DNA from: Paraburkholderia sp. ZP32-5 | GTDB lineage: Bacteria > Pseudomonadota > Gammaproteobacteria > Burkholderiales > Burkholderiaceae | Reading direction: 5' to 3' | Length of the DNA stretch: 64,000 nucleotides | Assembly (NCBI RefSeq): GCF_021390495.1 | Contig: NZ_JAJEJP010000001.1 | Location: forward strand, 868,001 to 932,000 | Shown here: positions 7,864 through 16,750 of the stretch, one piece after another | How the letters are laid out: the number at the start of each line of letters is the position of its first letter | Numbering within the stretch: the stretch's first letter is position 1 | Notes under the pieces: generated by a model | Database searches by the model: none | What the model was told of the DNA's origin: nothing | Seen by the model: the letters and a program-made list of their open reading frames with translations, nothing else | Made by a program: the position numbers and the translations under genes

Positions 7864-8559
7864 TCAGCGCGCCGATATCGCGTGGACCGCGTCGACGATC
7901 ACGTTCGTCACGATCTGCGGCGCGGTAACGAGCGGCGTGTGATCGACCTGATGCGAATGCAGGTGCGCGTTCATCCGATCCGCCATGAAGTGCTGAGTGT
8001 TCGGATCGATCATCCGATCCTGTTCGGCAATCAGATACCAGCTCGGCGTATCTCTCCAACCGGGTCTGCCGACCGCCTCGCCGATACATGCCACCGAGAT
8101 CGGGCGCTGCACCGCAGCGAGCACCGCCAATTCTTGCGGCGTGGCGTCCTGCGCGAATGCGGCCGCGAAGTCGGGTTCTGCCAGCCAGATGCGGCCGTGC
8201 CGATCCGGCGCCAGCTTTGGTGCCTGCGAATGCTGCTCGCCGCGATAGAACACGTCGCCGACCGTTTCTCCTTCGTCGGGCGCGAGCGCGGCGATAAACA
8301 CCAATGCTTCGATTGCGTCGGATCGCGCCGCGCCAATTACCGCACCCGCATACGCATGGCCCGCGAGCACGACCGGCCCGTCGATGCGCTCTAGCGTCTG
8401 TTCGAGCGCGGCCACGTCGTCGGCGAGCGACGTCAACGGCAGCGGCGCCGCGATCGCACGGATGCCTTGCGCACTCAACTGGTCGATCACCTTGCTCCAG
8501 CTCGAGCCGTCTGCCCATGCGCCATGCGCGAGCACCACATTCACGTTACCTGGATTCAT
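7864..8559 (-). CDS. Alpha/beta hydrolase-fold protein lacking the nucleophile Ser
   Basis: A 231-residue alpha/beta hydrolase-fold protein with LAHGAWADGSSW at the N-terminus, an acid region near LIAEQDRMID and the His in VDHTPLV. The nucleophile elbow normally reads GHSYGG, but here it is GHAYAG (67-72), so Ala69 replaces the catalytic Ser. It may be a binding protein or use another mechanism. The promoter region upstream carries repeated GGTTAC elements. It is the first gene of a probable three-gene - strand unit. Confidence 0.83.
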   Translation of the reverse strand: MNPGNVNVVLAHGAWADGSSWSKVIDQLSAQGIRAIAAPLPLTSLADDVAALEQTLERIDGPVVLAGHAYAGAVIGAARSDAIEALVFIAALAPDEGETVGDVFYRGEQHSQAPKLAPDRHGRIWLAEPDFAAAFAQDATPQELAVLAAVQRPISVACIGEAVGRPGWRDTPSWYLIAEQDRMIDPNTQHFMADRMNAHLHSHQVDHTPLVTAPQIVTNVIVDAVHAISAR

Positions 8560-8595
8560 TTCGCTGCTCCTTCGATCGTAGTGGGTTTCTGGTGT

Positions 8596-8668
8596 GTAAC
8601 CGTTAAAACGTTGATGAGAAGGTTACTTATTCGAGTGGTAACTTGTCAAGATGATTTTTAATGGTTAC
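8596..8668 (-). promoter_or_regulatory. Promoter with four GGTTAC-like operator copies
   Basis: Four related hexamers occur: GTAACC (8596-8601), GGTTAC (8621-8626), GGTAAC (8637-8642) and GGTTAC (8663-8668), in both orientations. On the - strand a perfect TTGACA (8644-8649) is followed 18 bases later by TAACCT, a weak -10. The hexamers overlap the -35/-10 region, as expected for a TetR/HxlR/MarR-type repressor site controlling the hydrolase-hydrolase-SDR unit. No regulator gene is adjacent. Confidence 0.5.
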
Positions 8669-8669
8669 A

Positions 8670-8926
8670 AAATCCGGCCACTGGTTGATGGAGAAAGGAC
8701 GGGGGGAATCAACGACCGGAGGGGGCAGTGAGCGAAGCCGGTGGCGTAGGGACGAGACCTGATCGCAACGGATGCGGGCTCAAGAGAGCGGAGAGAGCGA
8801 GAGTTAGACGAGAGGGAGAAACCCGCCTGAGCAAATAGCCGAGGCATCGCTGCCTTACTTGCGATCCGCGTAAGATAGCCGACAAATCAGTAAGCTTCAG
8901 ACCTTCTTCAGCCGGGAATAAAAACA
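8670..8926. other. Gene-free stretch, nothing recognised
   Basis: The region between the divergent hydrolase promoter and the next + strand gene is purine-rich on the + strand (GGAGAGAGCGAGAG-like). I see no convincing gene, hairpin or RNA motif. The short open frames here have no good start site or coding character. Confidence 0.5.
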
Positions 8927-9154
8927 ATGGATACCGCGCTTGCCCTGTTTCTTCGCTTGTCCGGCCAACTGGTATTGAACGGCCTGTTCGCCGGCGTTGG
9001 CTGGCTTTCTCTGAAGCTGATCACGCTCGGACGGTATCCGACATTTGCGCGCAACTCGCGGGACTGGCACGACTTCGACACGATGGCTTTTCTGGGGGCG
9101 GTCGAAACGATTCTGTTCGTGTGCGCGATGGTATGGCTTCGCGGTTCGGTTTGA
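8927..9154 (+). CDS. Small two-segment membrane protein of unknown function
   Basis: A 75-residue protein with two hydrophobic stretches (about residues 4-32 and 53-72) separated by a polar segment (RYPTFARNSRDWHDF). I do not recognise the family. It is 34 bp upstream of a CPBP-family protease gene on the same strand and probably co-transcribed. It may be a partner or substrate of that membrane protein, but this rests on proximity only. Confidence 0.6.
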   Translation: MDTALALFLRLSGQLVLNGLFAGVGWLSLKLITLGRYPTFARNSRDWHDFDTMAFLGAVETILFVCAMVWLRGSV

Positions 9155-9188
9155 ACTAACACAATCACGACAAAGCGAGAGCATCCCA

Positions 9189-9686
9189 ATGCTAGTGGCA
9201 TCTGATACCTACGCACACAAACTCAAACGCTGGCTATTCGAATTACCGACGATAAAACTGATCGTACTCGCATGGGTGAGTTCGTACGTCGTCGCACTGC
9301 CGCCCGTTCTTTACGCGAATTTTGTCACCTCCACGCAGAGTTTCGGCGGTCCCGACATGGGCAAGCACGCGATCGTCAAGATGATCGTATTTGGGTGCAT
9401 CGTAGCTCCGCTGATCGAGACGACGATCAATCAATGGGCCTGTCTGCGCTTATTGAAGCGATTCCGTTGTGCAACGGGTATCGCAATCGGCATTTCGGCG
9501 CTGATATTCGGGTTGGGGCATTACTACAGCGCCGCATACGTCGTGATGGCGACGCTGATCGGCGCGATTCTGGCGACGGTGTTCGTCATCGAGGACACGC
9601 GCAATGGGCATCCGTTTATCGCCACATTGGCGGTGCATGTGCTGCGTAACGGCGCGACCACATTGCTGGTGCTGTTCGCGCGGTAA
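9189..9686 (+). CDS. CPBP-family intramembrane metalloprotease, short variant
   Basis: A 165-residue, strongly hydrophobic protein. The CPBP/Abi layout is visible: motif 1 APLIETTINQW, motif 2 FGLGHYYSA with its His, and motif 3 HVLRNG (HxxxN). Motif 1 shows the E-T-x-x-x-Q variant instead of the common EExxxR. The ATG at 9189 has GAGAG upstream; an earlier in-frame start would overlap the preceding gene. Family members cleave membrane substrates or serve in bacteriocin self-immunity. Its own role is unknown. Confidence 0.75.
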   Translation: MLVASDTYAHKLKRWLFELPTIKLIVLAWVSSYVVALPPVLYANFVTSTQSFGGPDMGKHAIVKMIVFGCIVAPLIETTINQWACLRLLKRFRCATGIAIGISALIFGLGHYYSAAYVVMATLIGAILATVFVIEDTRNGHPFIATLAVHVLRNGATTLLVLFAR

Positions 9687-9771
9687 AGACACAACAGCAT
9701 CGCGAGATCGTCGGCGAGCGAATGTCGTTAGCAGTGCGCTCGCCTGATCTGGCTACCTCGCCGCGCTTCGG

Positions 9772-10536
9772 CTATTCGCTCAGTTCGCGATACAAAGCCC
9801 GATATTCGTGCGCGAGCTTATGTCCCGGATCGAGATGAATGACCGGCGTCGCCTGCTGATGCGATTCGCGAATCTTCACCGACGACGACAGTCGCGACGC
9901 CAGCACCGGCAAGCCTTCGCCGACGAGTTCGTCGACCAGTTTCTGCGGCAGGCTCGCACGCGGCTGGAACTGGTTGATGACGATCCCTTCCACTTCGAGC
10001 GCATCGTTGTGATCCTGGCGAATCTCCTTCACGTTTTCGAGCAGCGTATAGAGCGCGCGACGCGAAAAGTCGTCGCAGTCGAACGGAATCAGACAACGCT
10101 CGACCGCGATCAGCGCGGAGCGCGTGTAGAAATTCAGCGCGGGCGGCGTGTCGATATAGATCGCGTCGTACATATCGAGCTCGTTCAATGCATCGCGCAG
10201 CTTGTAGATCTTGTAGCGTGATTCCAGCTTGCCGTGCAGCGTATCGAGATCGGCATGAGCGGGCATCACGTCGAGATTCTCGAACCGCGTCGGATGAATA
10301 AAGCTGGTGGCTTCCACCGGTTTGAAGCTGAACGTCAGCGCAGTTTCGAAAAAACCGGCGACAGTCGGATCGATTTCGCTTGCCTGCGGCCCGAGCAGGT
10401 ATTGAGTTGAATTCGCCTGAGCGTCCAGGTCGATCACTAGCGTGCGCAGGCCCTCGCTCGCACTGACGGCCGCCAGGTTGCAGACGATGGTCGATTTGCC
10501 CACACCGCCTTTCTGATTGAATACAACGCGCCGCAT
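9772..10536 (-). CDS. ParA-family ATPase without ParB partner
   Basis: A 254-residue MinD/ParA-type ATPase. The deviant Walker A KGGVGKST is at residues 9-16, switch I is DLDAQANSTQYL, and Walker B is YIDTPPALNF. The start at 10536 has GGGGAGAAC just upstream; a longer frame would add 65 poorly supported residues. No parB-like gene or cluster of parS-like sites is seen nearby, so it is likely an orphan positioning ATPase rather than a chromosome partition pair. The nearest upstream gene is a LysR regulator on the same strand, 250 bp away. Confidence 0.85.
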   Translation of the reverse strand: MRRVVFNQKGGVGKSTIVCNLAAVSASEGLRTLVIDLDAQANSTQYLLGPQASEIDPTVAGFFETALTFSFKPVEATSFIHPTRFENLDVMPAHADLDTLHGKLESRYKIYKLRDALNELDMYDAIYIDTPPALNFYTRSALIAVERCLIPFDCDDFSRRALYTLLENVKEIRQDHNDALEVEGIVINQFQPRASLPQKLVDELVGEGLPVLASRLSSSVKIRESHQQATPVIHLDPGHKLAHEYRALYRELSE

Positions 10537-10786
10537 GTTCTCCCCTTGAGCGAAGCTGTCCGAAAGAAGTGCAGCATACCTGAGTCGGGTGACGGCAATG
10601 GGGGCGCGAGGCCGTTTTTGCGGTGAGCGGCATCGCGTTGCGCGAGCGTAAGCGCGAGGTGCCGGGCCGCGCTCGCCGGTCGGTCCGGTCGATCCGCGCA
10701 TGCCGCTCGCGCGTTGCCGCGAACGGGGCATATCACCGGCTGTCGCACCAGCTCATATCGGACAGCAGCGCAGCGATATCCGCCAG

Positions 10787-11737
10787 TCAGCGTCGCGCAC
10801 GCTGTGCGACCGGTGCGCGACGTGTCTTTTTCCGCGTCGCCTTTTGCGCGTCCGCATATTCGCGAATCATGTCGATCAGCGCGCGCAGCCCCGCCGGAAT
10901 ATGGCGCCGGCCGGGGTAGTACAGGCATAGTCCGTCGAGCGGCGGCGTCCAGTCTTCGAGTACCCGCACCAGCGTGCCGGCCTGCAGGTCCGCGTTGACG
11001 TTCCATTCGGTCAGATACGCGAGGCCGAGGCCGGCGCGCGCGGCGTCGAGCATCAGGTGGGGATCGTCGAGCGTCAGCGCGCCGTCGCCGTCGACGCGCA
11101 ACGATTCGCCGTGCCGCTCGAATTCCCATTGATAAATGGAGCCGCTCGGCATCCGGCTGCGGATGCATCGATGCGCGGCGAGATCCGACGGTGTGCGCGG
11201 CAGCTTGTGCTGTGCGAAATACGCTGGGCTGCCGACCACCGCGAAGCGCTGCCGGTCGCCGAACGGCACCGCGATCATGTCCCGCGGCACGAGCTCCATC
11301 AGCCGGATGCCGGCATCGAAGCCTTCGACGACGATATCGATCAGGCGTCCTTCCGTGACGATGTCGAGCTTCATCTCCGGATAGCGTTCCAGAAACGCGA
11401 TGAACACCGGCATCACCTGCCTGATCGCGCCCGCCGACGTGTTGATGCGCAACGTGCCCGACGGCGTGTCGCGAAAGCTGCCGGCCTGTTCGAGTGCCTC
11501 GCGGATGGTCGACAACGCGGGCGCGACCGTGCTGACGAACTGCGCGCCCGCTTCCGACAGCGATACGCTGCGCGTGGTTCGATTGAATAGCCGCACGCCG
11601 ATGCGCGCTTCGAGCGCGGCGACCGCATGACTCAGCGCGGAAGTCGACACGCTCAGTTCGCTGGCCGCGCCGCGAAAACTGCGATGACGCGCGACGGCCA
11701 GAACGGCTTCGAGTTCAGTCAGGCCGGAGGTTTTCAC
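10787..11737 (-). CDS. LysR-family transcriptional regulator
   Basis: A 316-residue LysR regulator. The N-terminal winged HTH includes GAASELSVSTSALSHAVAAL and RLFNRTTRSVSLSEAG. The effector domain begins near residue 90. The C-terminus carries an unusual Arg/Lys-rich tail of about 18 residues. It is divergent from an aldehyde dehydrogenase gene with 127 bp between starts, the usual layout for a LysR gene and its target. The effector is unknown. Confidence 0.9.
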   Translation of the reverse strand: MKTSGLTELEAVLAVARHRSFRGAASELSVSTSALSHAVAALEARIGVRLFNRTTRSVSLSEAGAQFVSTVAPALSTIREALEQAGSFRDTPSGTLRINTSAGAIRQVMPVFIAFLERYPEMKLDIVTEGRLIDIVVEGFDAGIRLMELVPRDMIAVPFGDRQRFAVVGSPAYFAQHKLPRTPSDLAAHRCIRSRMPSGSIYQWEFERHGESLRVDGDGALTLDDPHLMLDAARAGLGLAYLTEWNVNADLQAGTLVRVLEDWTPPLDGLCLYYPGRRHIPAGLRALIDMIREYADAQKATRKKTRRAPVAQRARR

Positions 11738-11864
11738 GAGGTTTTGATTATCCTGAATCGTTCAACAGGTCATGTTGGATTGTACGGCTATTCGGCTCAA
11801 TCGCGATCGCCTATTCTGCGTGCATCACACGACGAACCTCCCGACTTTCGCGAACGGACGAACC

Positions 11865-13286
11865 ATGCAAATCATCGACCAGATCTATATCGACGGCGCC
11901 TTCGTTACGCCGCACGGCGACGAGCTTTTCGATCTGTTCAATCCATCGACGGAGCAGGTGATCGGCCGCGTGCGTCTCGCCGATGCCGAGGATGCGCGCG
12001 TTGCGATCGCGGCCGCAAAGCGCGCCTTTCCTGCGTTCTCGCGCACGAGCAAGGCCGAGCGCATCGACATGCTGAAGCGCATGCACGCGGCGGTGGTCGC
12101 GAAAGAGGATGAACTGTTCGACGCGATCGTCGAGGAATACGGCGCGCCGGTGTCGCGCGGCCGCTGGATGGCCCGTCACGCGAGCGACGTGCTGCTCGAA
12201 GCGGTGAAGGTCCTCGAACACTATGCGTTCGAGCGTCGCGCCGGATCGGCGCAAGTGGTGATGCAGCCGCTTGGCGTGGCCGGCCTGATCACTCCATGGA
12301 ATAGTGACGCGGGTTTTATCTGCGGGAAGCTCGCGGCCGCGCTCGCCGCCGGTTGCACGGCGGTGATCAAGCCGAGCGAGATGAGCGCGCTGCAGACGCG
12401 CGTCGTCACCGAGGCGCTGCATCAGGCGGGGCTGCCGGCAGGGGCGTTCAATATCGTCACCGGGCGCGGCGAAACCGTGGGCGCCGAGATCAGCGCGCAT
12501 CCGGATATCGCGAAGCTGTCGTTCACCGGTTCGACCGCGGTCGGCAAAACGATCCTGCGCACCGCGGCGGAAACGCTGAAGCGCGTAACGCTGGAACTCG
12601 GCGGCAAGTCGCCGATGATGATCCTCGACGACGCCGATTTCGACGAAGCCGTTCCGCTTGCGCTGCAGGCCGGTTTCATGAACAGCGGCCAGGCATGTAT
12701 CGCCGGTACGCGGATTCTGGTGCCGCGCTCGCGGCTCGTGGAATTCGAAGCGAAGATCGTCGCGGCCGTCGCGCAGGTGAAGTCCGGCGATCCGCGCGAT
12801 CTCCACACGAGCATCGGCCCGATGGTGAGCCGGAAGCAGTGGGAGCGCGTGCAGCGCTATATCGGCATCGGTATCGATGAAGGCGCGCGGCTGATTGCCG
12901 GTGGTGAGGGTCGTCCTGATGGCGTCGACGCGGGCTGGTTCGTGCGTCCGACGATCTTCAGCGATGTGCGCAACGACATGACCATTGCGCGCGAGGAGAT
13001 TTTCGGCCCGGTGCTGTCGATCATCGCGTACCGCGATACCGAGGATGCGATCGCGATTGCCAACGATACGCCGTATGGATTGCAGGCCTACGTGTGCTCA
13101 GCCGATACGAAACGGGCGAGCGCGGTGGCGGCGCGAATCGAAGCGGGGCGCGTGCTCGTGAATACGCTCGCGCATGAACCGGCGGCGCCGTTCGGCGGCT
13201 TCAAGCAATCGGGCATCGGCCGTGAATACGGTGCGTTCGGGTTGGAGGCGTTTGTCGAACCGAAGGCGCTGCTGGGCACGATGTGA
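11865..13286 (+). CDS. Aldehyde dehydrogenase family protein
   Basis: A 473-residue NAD(P)-dependent aldehyde dehydrogenase. Cofactor residues appear in TPWNSDAGFICGKLAAAL, the catalytic Glu in TLELGGKSP, and the catalytic Cys in NSGQACIAGTR. The C-terminal EIFGPVLSII motif is intact. The ATG at 11865 starts a standard N-terminus (DQIYIDGAFV); an upstream frame would add 31 residues. It is divergent from a LysR gene. The substrate aldehyde is not readable from sequence. Confidence 0.9.
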   Translation: MQIIDQIYIDGAFVTPHGDELFDLFNPSTEQVIGRVRLADAEDARVAIAAAKRAFPAFSRTSKAERIDMLKRMHAAVVAKEDELFDAIVEEYGAPVSRGRWMARHASDVLLEAVKVLEHYAFERRAGSAQVVMQPLGVAGLITPWNSDAGFICGKLAAALAAGCTAVIKPSEMSALQTRVVTEALHQAGLPAGAFNIVTGRGETVGAEISAHPDIAKLSFTGSTAVGKTILRTAAETLKRVTLELGGKSPMMILDDADFDEAVPLALQAGFMNSGQACIAGTRILVPRSRLVEFEAKIVAAVAQVKSGDPRDLHTSIGPMVSRKQWERVQRYIGIGIDEGARLIAGGEGRPDGVDAGWFVRPTIFSDVRNDMTIAREEIFGPVLSIIAYRDTEDAIAIANDTPYGLQAYVCSADTKRASAVAARIEAGRVLVNTLAHEPAAPFGGFKQSGIGREYGAFGLEAFVEPKALLGTM

Positions 13287-13325
13287 CCAGGCAGCGCCTG
13301 CGGATATGCGAGCCGTCGCGCGTTA

Positions 13326-14222
13326 TCAATACGAACGCGGTGTCAGCAGCTCGGACATGCCGACCCGATGCAGCATCTCGGCCCTGATGCGGTCGAGCAC
13401 TGCGAATCCGACATCCGCGCCGTCCTGAGTCGGATCGACGTGCACGCGGAACGGACGCTTGCCGAATGGCGCATCGACGATATCGACGATGGCCTGCGCG
13501 ACGAGCGACACATCGGCATCCGGCGGCACGATCGCGGCAAAGGCCTTCTGGATGCGCTCGGCGAGCCCGGCGTTCGGTCCGTTCTCGTACGCGTCGAGCA
13601 CGCTGGCGTCGGCGGGATGGCCCGCGTGCTCGAAGTGGTTGGTGCCCGACGTGAACGCGCCCGGCACGATGATCGAGGTTTCGATGCCCCAGCCCGACAG
13701 CTCACGGGCGTACTGAACCGCGATCGCGTCCATCGCCGCCTTCGCCGCGAAATACGGTGCGAGGTACGGCGGCGTGCCGCCCGCCGAGCTGCTGCTCGAC
13801 ACCCACGCGACGAGGCCGCGCTTCTGCTTGCGCATCTGCGGCAGCACCGCGCGGTTCACGCGCTGCGTGCCGAGCACATTGCTGTCGTACAGCTGCGCGT
13901 ATTGCTCCGGCGTGAACGCCTCGGCCGGGCCGAAGGCCATATGGCCGGCGTTGTGCACGATCACGTCGATGCGGCCCGTGTCGGCGATCACCTTCGCAAT
14001 CCCTGCGTCGACCGATTCCTGCGACAGCACGTCGAGTTCGACCGCGCGCAGATCGACGCCATGTTGCCGTGAGAACTCCGCCATCTGCGCGACGGCCGGT
14101 GCATTGCGTGTCGTCGTGGCGCGCATCGACGCGTAGACGGTGTGGCCGGCTTTTGCCAGTGCTTCGGCGGCGAGGCGCCCGAAACCGCTCGACGCGCCGG
14201 TGATAACGATGACCTGTTTCAT
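13326..14222 (-). CDS. SDR family oxidoreductase
   Basis: A 298-residue short-chain dehydrogenase. TGASSGFGR gives the NAD(P) site, HNAGHMAFG the structural Asn region, SSSSSAGG the catalytic Ser, and YFAAK the Tyr-Lys pair. Its length and a C-terminal half resembling retinol-dehydrogenase-like SDRs suggest a lipophilic or aldehyde/alcohol substrate. The ATG has an excellent AAGGAG upstream. It is followed 61 bp upstream by another SDR gene in the same direction, so both may share a transcript. Confidence 0.88.
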   Translation of the reverse strand: MKQVIVITGASSGFGRLAAEALAKAGHTVYASMRATTTRNAPAVAQMAEFSRQHGVDLRAVELDVLSQESVDAGIAKVIADTGRIDVIVHNAGHMAFGPAEAFTPEQYAQLYDSNVLGTQRVNRAVLPQMRKQKRGLVAWVSSSSSAGGTPPYLAPYFAAKAAMDAIAVQYARELSGWGIETSIIVPGAFTSGTNHFEHAGHPADASVLDAYENGPNAGLAERIQKAFAAIVPPDADVSLVAQAIVDIVDAPFGKRPFRVHVDPTQDGADVGFAVLDRIRAEMLHRVGMSELLTPRSY

Positions 14223-14283
14223 GATCAGCTCCTTGTTTGCATTGAATGCTGGATTGATTCGAGGTTGGCGTTCGGTGACGTGA

Positions 14284-15036
14284 TCAGATAATTCCGCCGT
14301 TCGCGCGCAGCGTCTGGCCGTCGACCCAGGAGGCCGCGTCACTGACGAGGAACGACACCACAGCTGCGATGTCTTCGGGCTGGCCGAGACGTTCGAGCGG
14401 CGGCATTTTGGCGAGGCGTTCGACCTGCTCGGGCGTCTTGTCCTTCAGGAACAGATCGGTAGCGGTCGGTCCGGGCGCCACGGCATTCACGGTGATGTTC
14501 CGGCCGCGCAGTTCCTTCGCGAAGATGTTGGTCATCGTTTCGACCGCGGCCTTGGTCGCGGCGTACACCGAGTAACCGGGCATCGCGAGCGCTTTCATGC
14601 TGCTGGAGAAGTTGACGATGCGGCCGCCGCTGCGCAGCTTCTTCGCCGCGACGCGCAGCGTGTTGAACGTGCCCTTCAGGTTGATCGCGACGATGCGGTC
14701 GAACAGCGCGTCGTCGGTATCGACCAGCGACACCAGGCCCGGCTGCATCACGCCGGCGTTGTTGACGACGATATCGACACCGCCAAACAGCGTGACGGTC
14801 TGATCGAACAGCGCGGCGACCTGCGCCGGCACGGCGACGTCGGCCTGAATGGCGGCCGCGCGGCCACCCGCTGCTTCGATCGCGTCGACGACAACCTGTG
14901 CGTCCGCCGCGCGGCCTGCGTAGTTGACGACGACGGTGATGCCGTCCGCGGCGAGACGCTTGGCGATGGCTGCGCCGATACCGCGCGATGCGCCCGTGAC
15001 GATGGCGACTTTGGAACCGTTGGCTTGGGTGCTCAT
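14284..15036 (-). CDS. SDR family oxidoreductase, FabG-like
   Basis: A 250-residue classical SDR. Visible are TGASRGIGAAIA, NNAGVM, the Ser in VNFSSSMK, YAATK as catalytic Tyr-Lys, and a C-terminal WVDGQTLRANGG. The pattern resembles 3-oxoacyl-ACP reductase but is shared by many sugar or steroid reductases. It is divergent from a LysR regulator with about 115 bp between starts and is its likely target. Confidence 0.88.
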   Translation of the reverse strand: MSTQANGSKVAIVTGASRGIGAAIAKRLAADGITVVVNYAGRAADAQVVVDAIEAAGGRAAAIQADVAVPAQVAALFDQTVTLFGGVDIVVNNAGVMQPGLVSLVDTDDALFDRIVAINLKGTFNTLRVAAKKLRSGGRIVNFSSSMKALAMPGYSVYAATKAAVETMTNIFAKELRGRNITVNAVAPGPTATDLFLKDKTPEQVERLAKMPPLERLGQPEDIAAVVSFLVSDAASWVDGQTLRANGGII

Positions 15037-15151
15037 GGTGACTCTCCTTTCGACTGGGGCTGGGTGGTGGGTGATGCGATGGACGTATCTTCTCGCCAGC
15101 CGGGATTAGACGGTAGCCGCATGACCAACATATCGGTTATGCTTGGAGCGT

Positions 15152-16078
15152 ATGACCCCATTCGACGACCTCGGCCTGCTTCGCGCGTTCGTCGCCATCG
15201 TGGAGAGCGGCAGCATCTCCGCGGCGGCGCGCAAGCTGCGCCTGACCCAACCCACGCTGAGCCGCCAGTTGCGCGCGCTCGAGGATCTGTGCGGCGCCTC
15301 GCTGCTGCGGCGCGACACGCACCGGATGAGCGTGACCGACGTCGGGCATCAACTGCTCGCCGACGCCGAGGCGCTGCTGTCGCTCGCCGAAGAGTCGGAG
15401 CAACGTCTGCGCAGCGACCAGACCGCGCTGAACGGCACGATCCGCGTGTTTTCGACGATCGATTTCGGGCAGTCCGTCATTAGTCGGTTGATCAGCAGCT
15501 TTATTCAGGCGCATCCGGGCGTGCGGATGGAGCTGGGCTATTCGAATCGCCCGGTGCGGATGATCGAGGAGGGCAGCGATGCGGGAATTTTCGCGGGGGC
15601 GATGAACGACGACCGGGTGGTCGCGCGGCCGCTCGGCGAGATCAGGCGTTACGTGGTCGCGTCGCCTGCGCTATTGAAGGATCACAAGATTCCCGGCAAG
15701 CCCGAGGATCTGGCCGCTTTGCCGTGGATCGGCCTGTCCGGCAGCCAGTTCGGCGGGGTGGGCGAGATCACGCTTCATTCGGGCGCGGCGGAGCAGGTGC
15801 TGCGGGTGGAGCCGCTATTCGTGACCGAAGGGGTGACGAGCATACGCGAGTCGGTGCGCATGGGGCTCGGCATTGCGGTGCTGCCGGAATGGCTGATCGA
15901 CGAGGATCTGACATCGGGACGCCTCGCGCGGGTCTTGCCGAAATGGCACGCGAAGCCGCTGGCCGCGCAGATCATCTATCCGGCGCAACGGCGGGTGCCG
16001 TTGCGGGTGCGGACGTTTATCGACTTTGCGACGGAGTACATGACGACGGTGTTGAAGCCGCGTCATGCTGACGGCTAA
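15152..16078 (+). CDS. LysR-family transcriptional regulator
   Basis: A 308-residue LysR protein. The HTH reads ISAAARKLRLTQPTLSRQLRAL and is followed by LLRRDTHRMSVTDVG. The start at 15152 follows GGAG closely; a TTG three codons earlier is possible. It is divergent from an SDR gene. The imperfect dyad ACCAACATATCGGT in the gap fits a LysR site. It probably controls the two SDR genes. Confidence 0.9.
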   Translation: MTPFDDLGLLRAFVAIVESGSISAAARKLRLTQPTLSRQLRALEDLCGASLLRRDTHRMSVTDVGHQLLADAEALLSLAEESEQRLRSDQTALNGTIRVFSTIDFGQSVISRLISSFIQAHPGVRMELGYSNRPVRMIEEGSDAGIFAGAMNDDRVVARPLGEIRRYVVASPALLKDHKIPGKPEDLAALPWIGLSGSQFGGVGEITLHSGAAEQVLRVEPLFVTEGVTSIRESVRMGLGIAVLPEWLIDEDLTSGRLARVLPKWHAKPLAAQIIYPAQRRVPLRVRTFIDFATEYMTTVLKPRHADG

Positions 16079-16205
16079 TCAATCGACGTCGACGCATCAT
16101 GTTGATGCGCGCGGTGCTGTTCGTCGCGGCTTCAAAAGGCTGCTGCGCCGCGCGCAGTGCATCGAACGGGCGGCGCGCCGTGAGCCGCTTACGCCGCTGA
16201 GAGCG

Positions 16206-16616
16206 TTAGCGCGAGGCAGCATCCACGAGGGCAGCCACGCCGCTGACCGGCTTCACCAGTTCATCCGGAAGACCGTGGCGCTGGCGCAGATAGTCGGGCG
16301 AGTTGAACGACAGCGATGTGCGGCCGTCCGCGTCATCCCACACCAGCACCTTCAGCGGCAGATCGAGCGCGGAGGTCGGCGCGAATTGCATCAGCGGCGT
16401 GCCGGCTTTCGGATTGCCGAACACCAGCAATTGGCTGAATGGCATCGTGAGCCCGGCGCGTTCGGCGTCGCCGCTGAAATCGATGCGGGCGAACAGCGTC
16501 AGCCCGCGTTCCCGAATCAGCGTCTCCAGCCGCTCGGCCGTCGCGGGCCCCGCGTGCGCGCTTGCCACGGTGACGATGCCTGTGCCGGCGTTCTCTGCAA
16601 TCGAAGCGGTGGTCAT
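16206..16616 (-). CDS. DUF302-domain protein
   Basis: A 136-residue protein matching the DUF302 pattern: GLTLFARIDFSGDAERAGL, then LLVFGNPKAGTPLMQ, then a WDDADGRTSLSFNSP segment. The biochemical function of this family is not established. It lacks an obvious signal peptide and is likely cytoplasmic. It sits convergent to a LysR gene and upstream of an orphan binding-protein gene, with no clear functional link to either. Confidence 0.85.
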   Translation of the reverse strand: MTTASIAENAGTGIVTVASAHAGPATAERLETLIRERGLTLFARIDFSGDAERAGLTMPFSQLLVFGNPKAGTPLMQFAPTSALDLPLKVLVWDDADGRTSLSFNSPDYLRQRHGLPDELVKPVSGVAALVDAASR

Positions 16617-16750
16617 GATTTCTCCTGGATGGATCGGGTGCGTGTGCCGTCACGCCCCTTGGCTCGCCGCGCGCGCGGTAGTTCCGGCGCAATGGGTCAG
16701 TTCAGTGTAGGCGCTGGCGCGGGCATCGTGCCCACGCCTCGCCGCATCCG

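Noticed and set aside
8709..8927. Short - strand open frame upstream of the small membrane protein gene
   Set aside because: Composition is non-coding in style, without a ribosome site or similarity to anything recognised.
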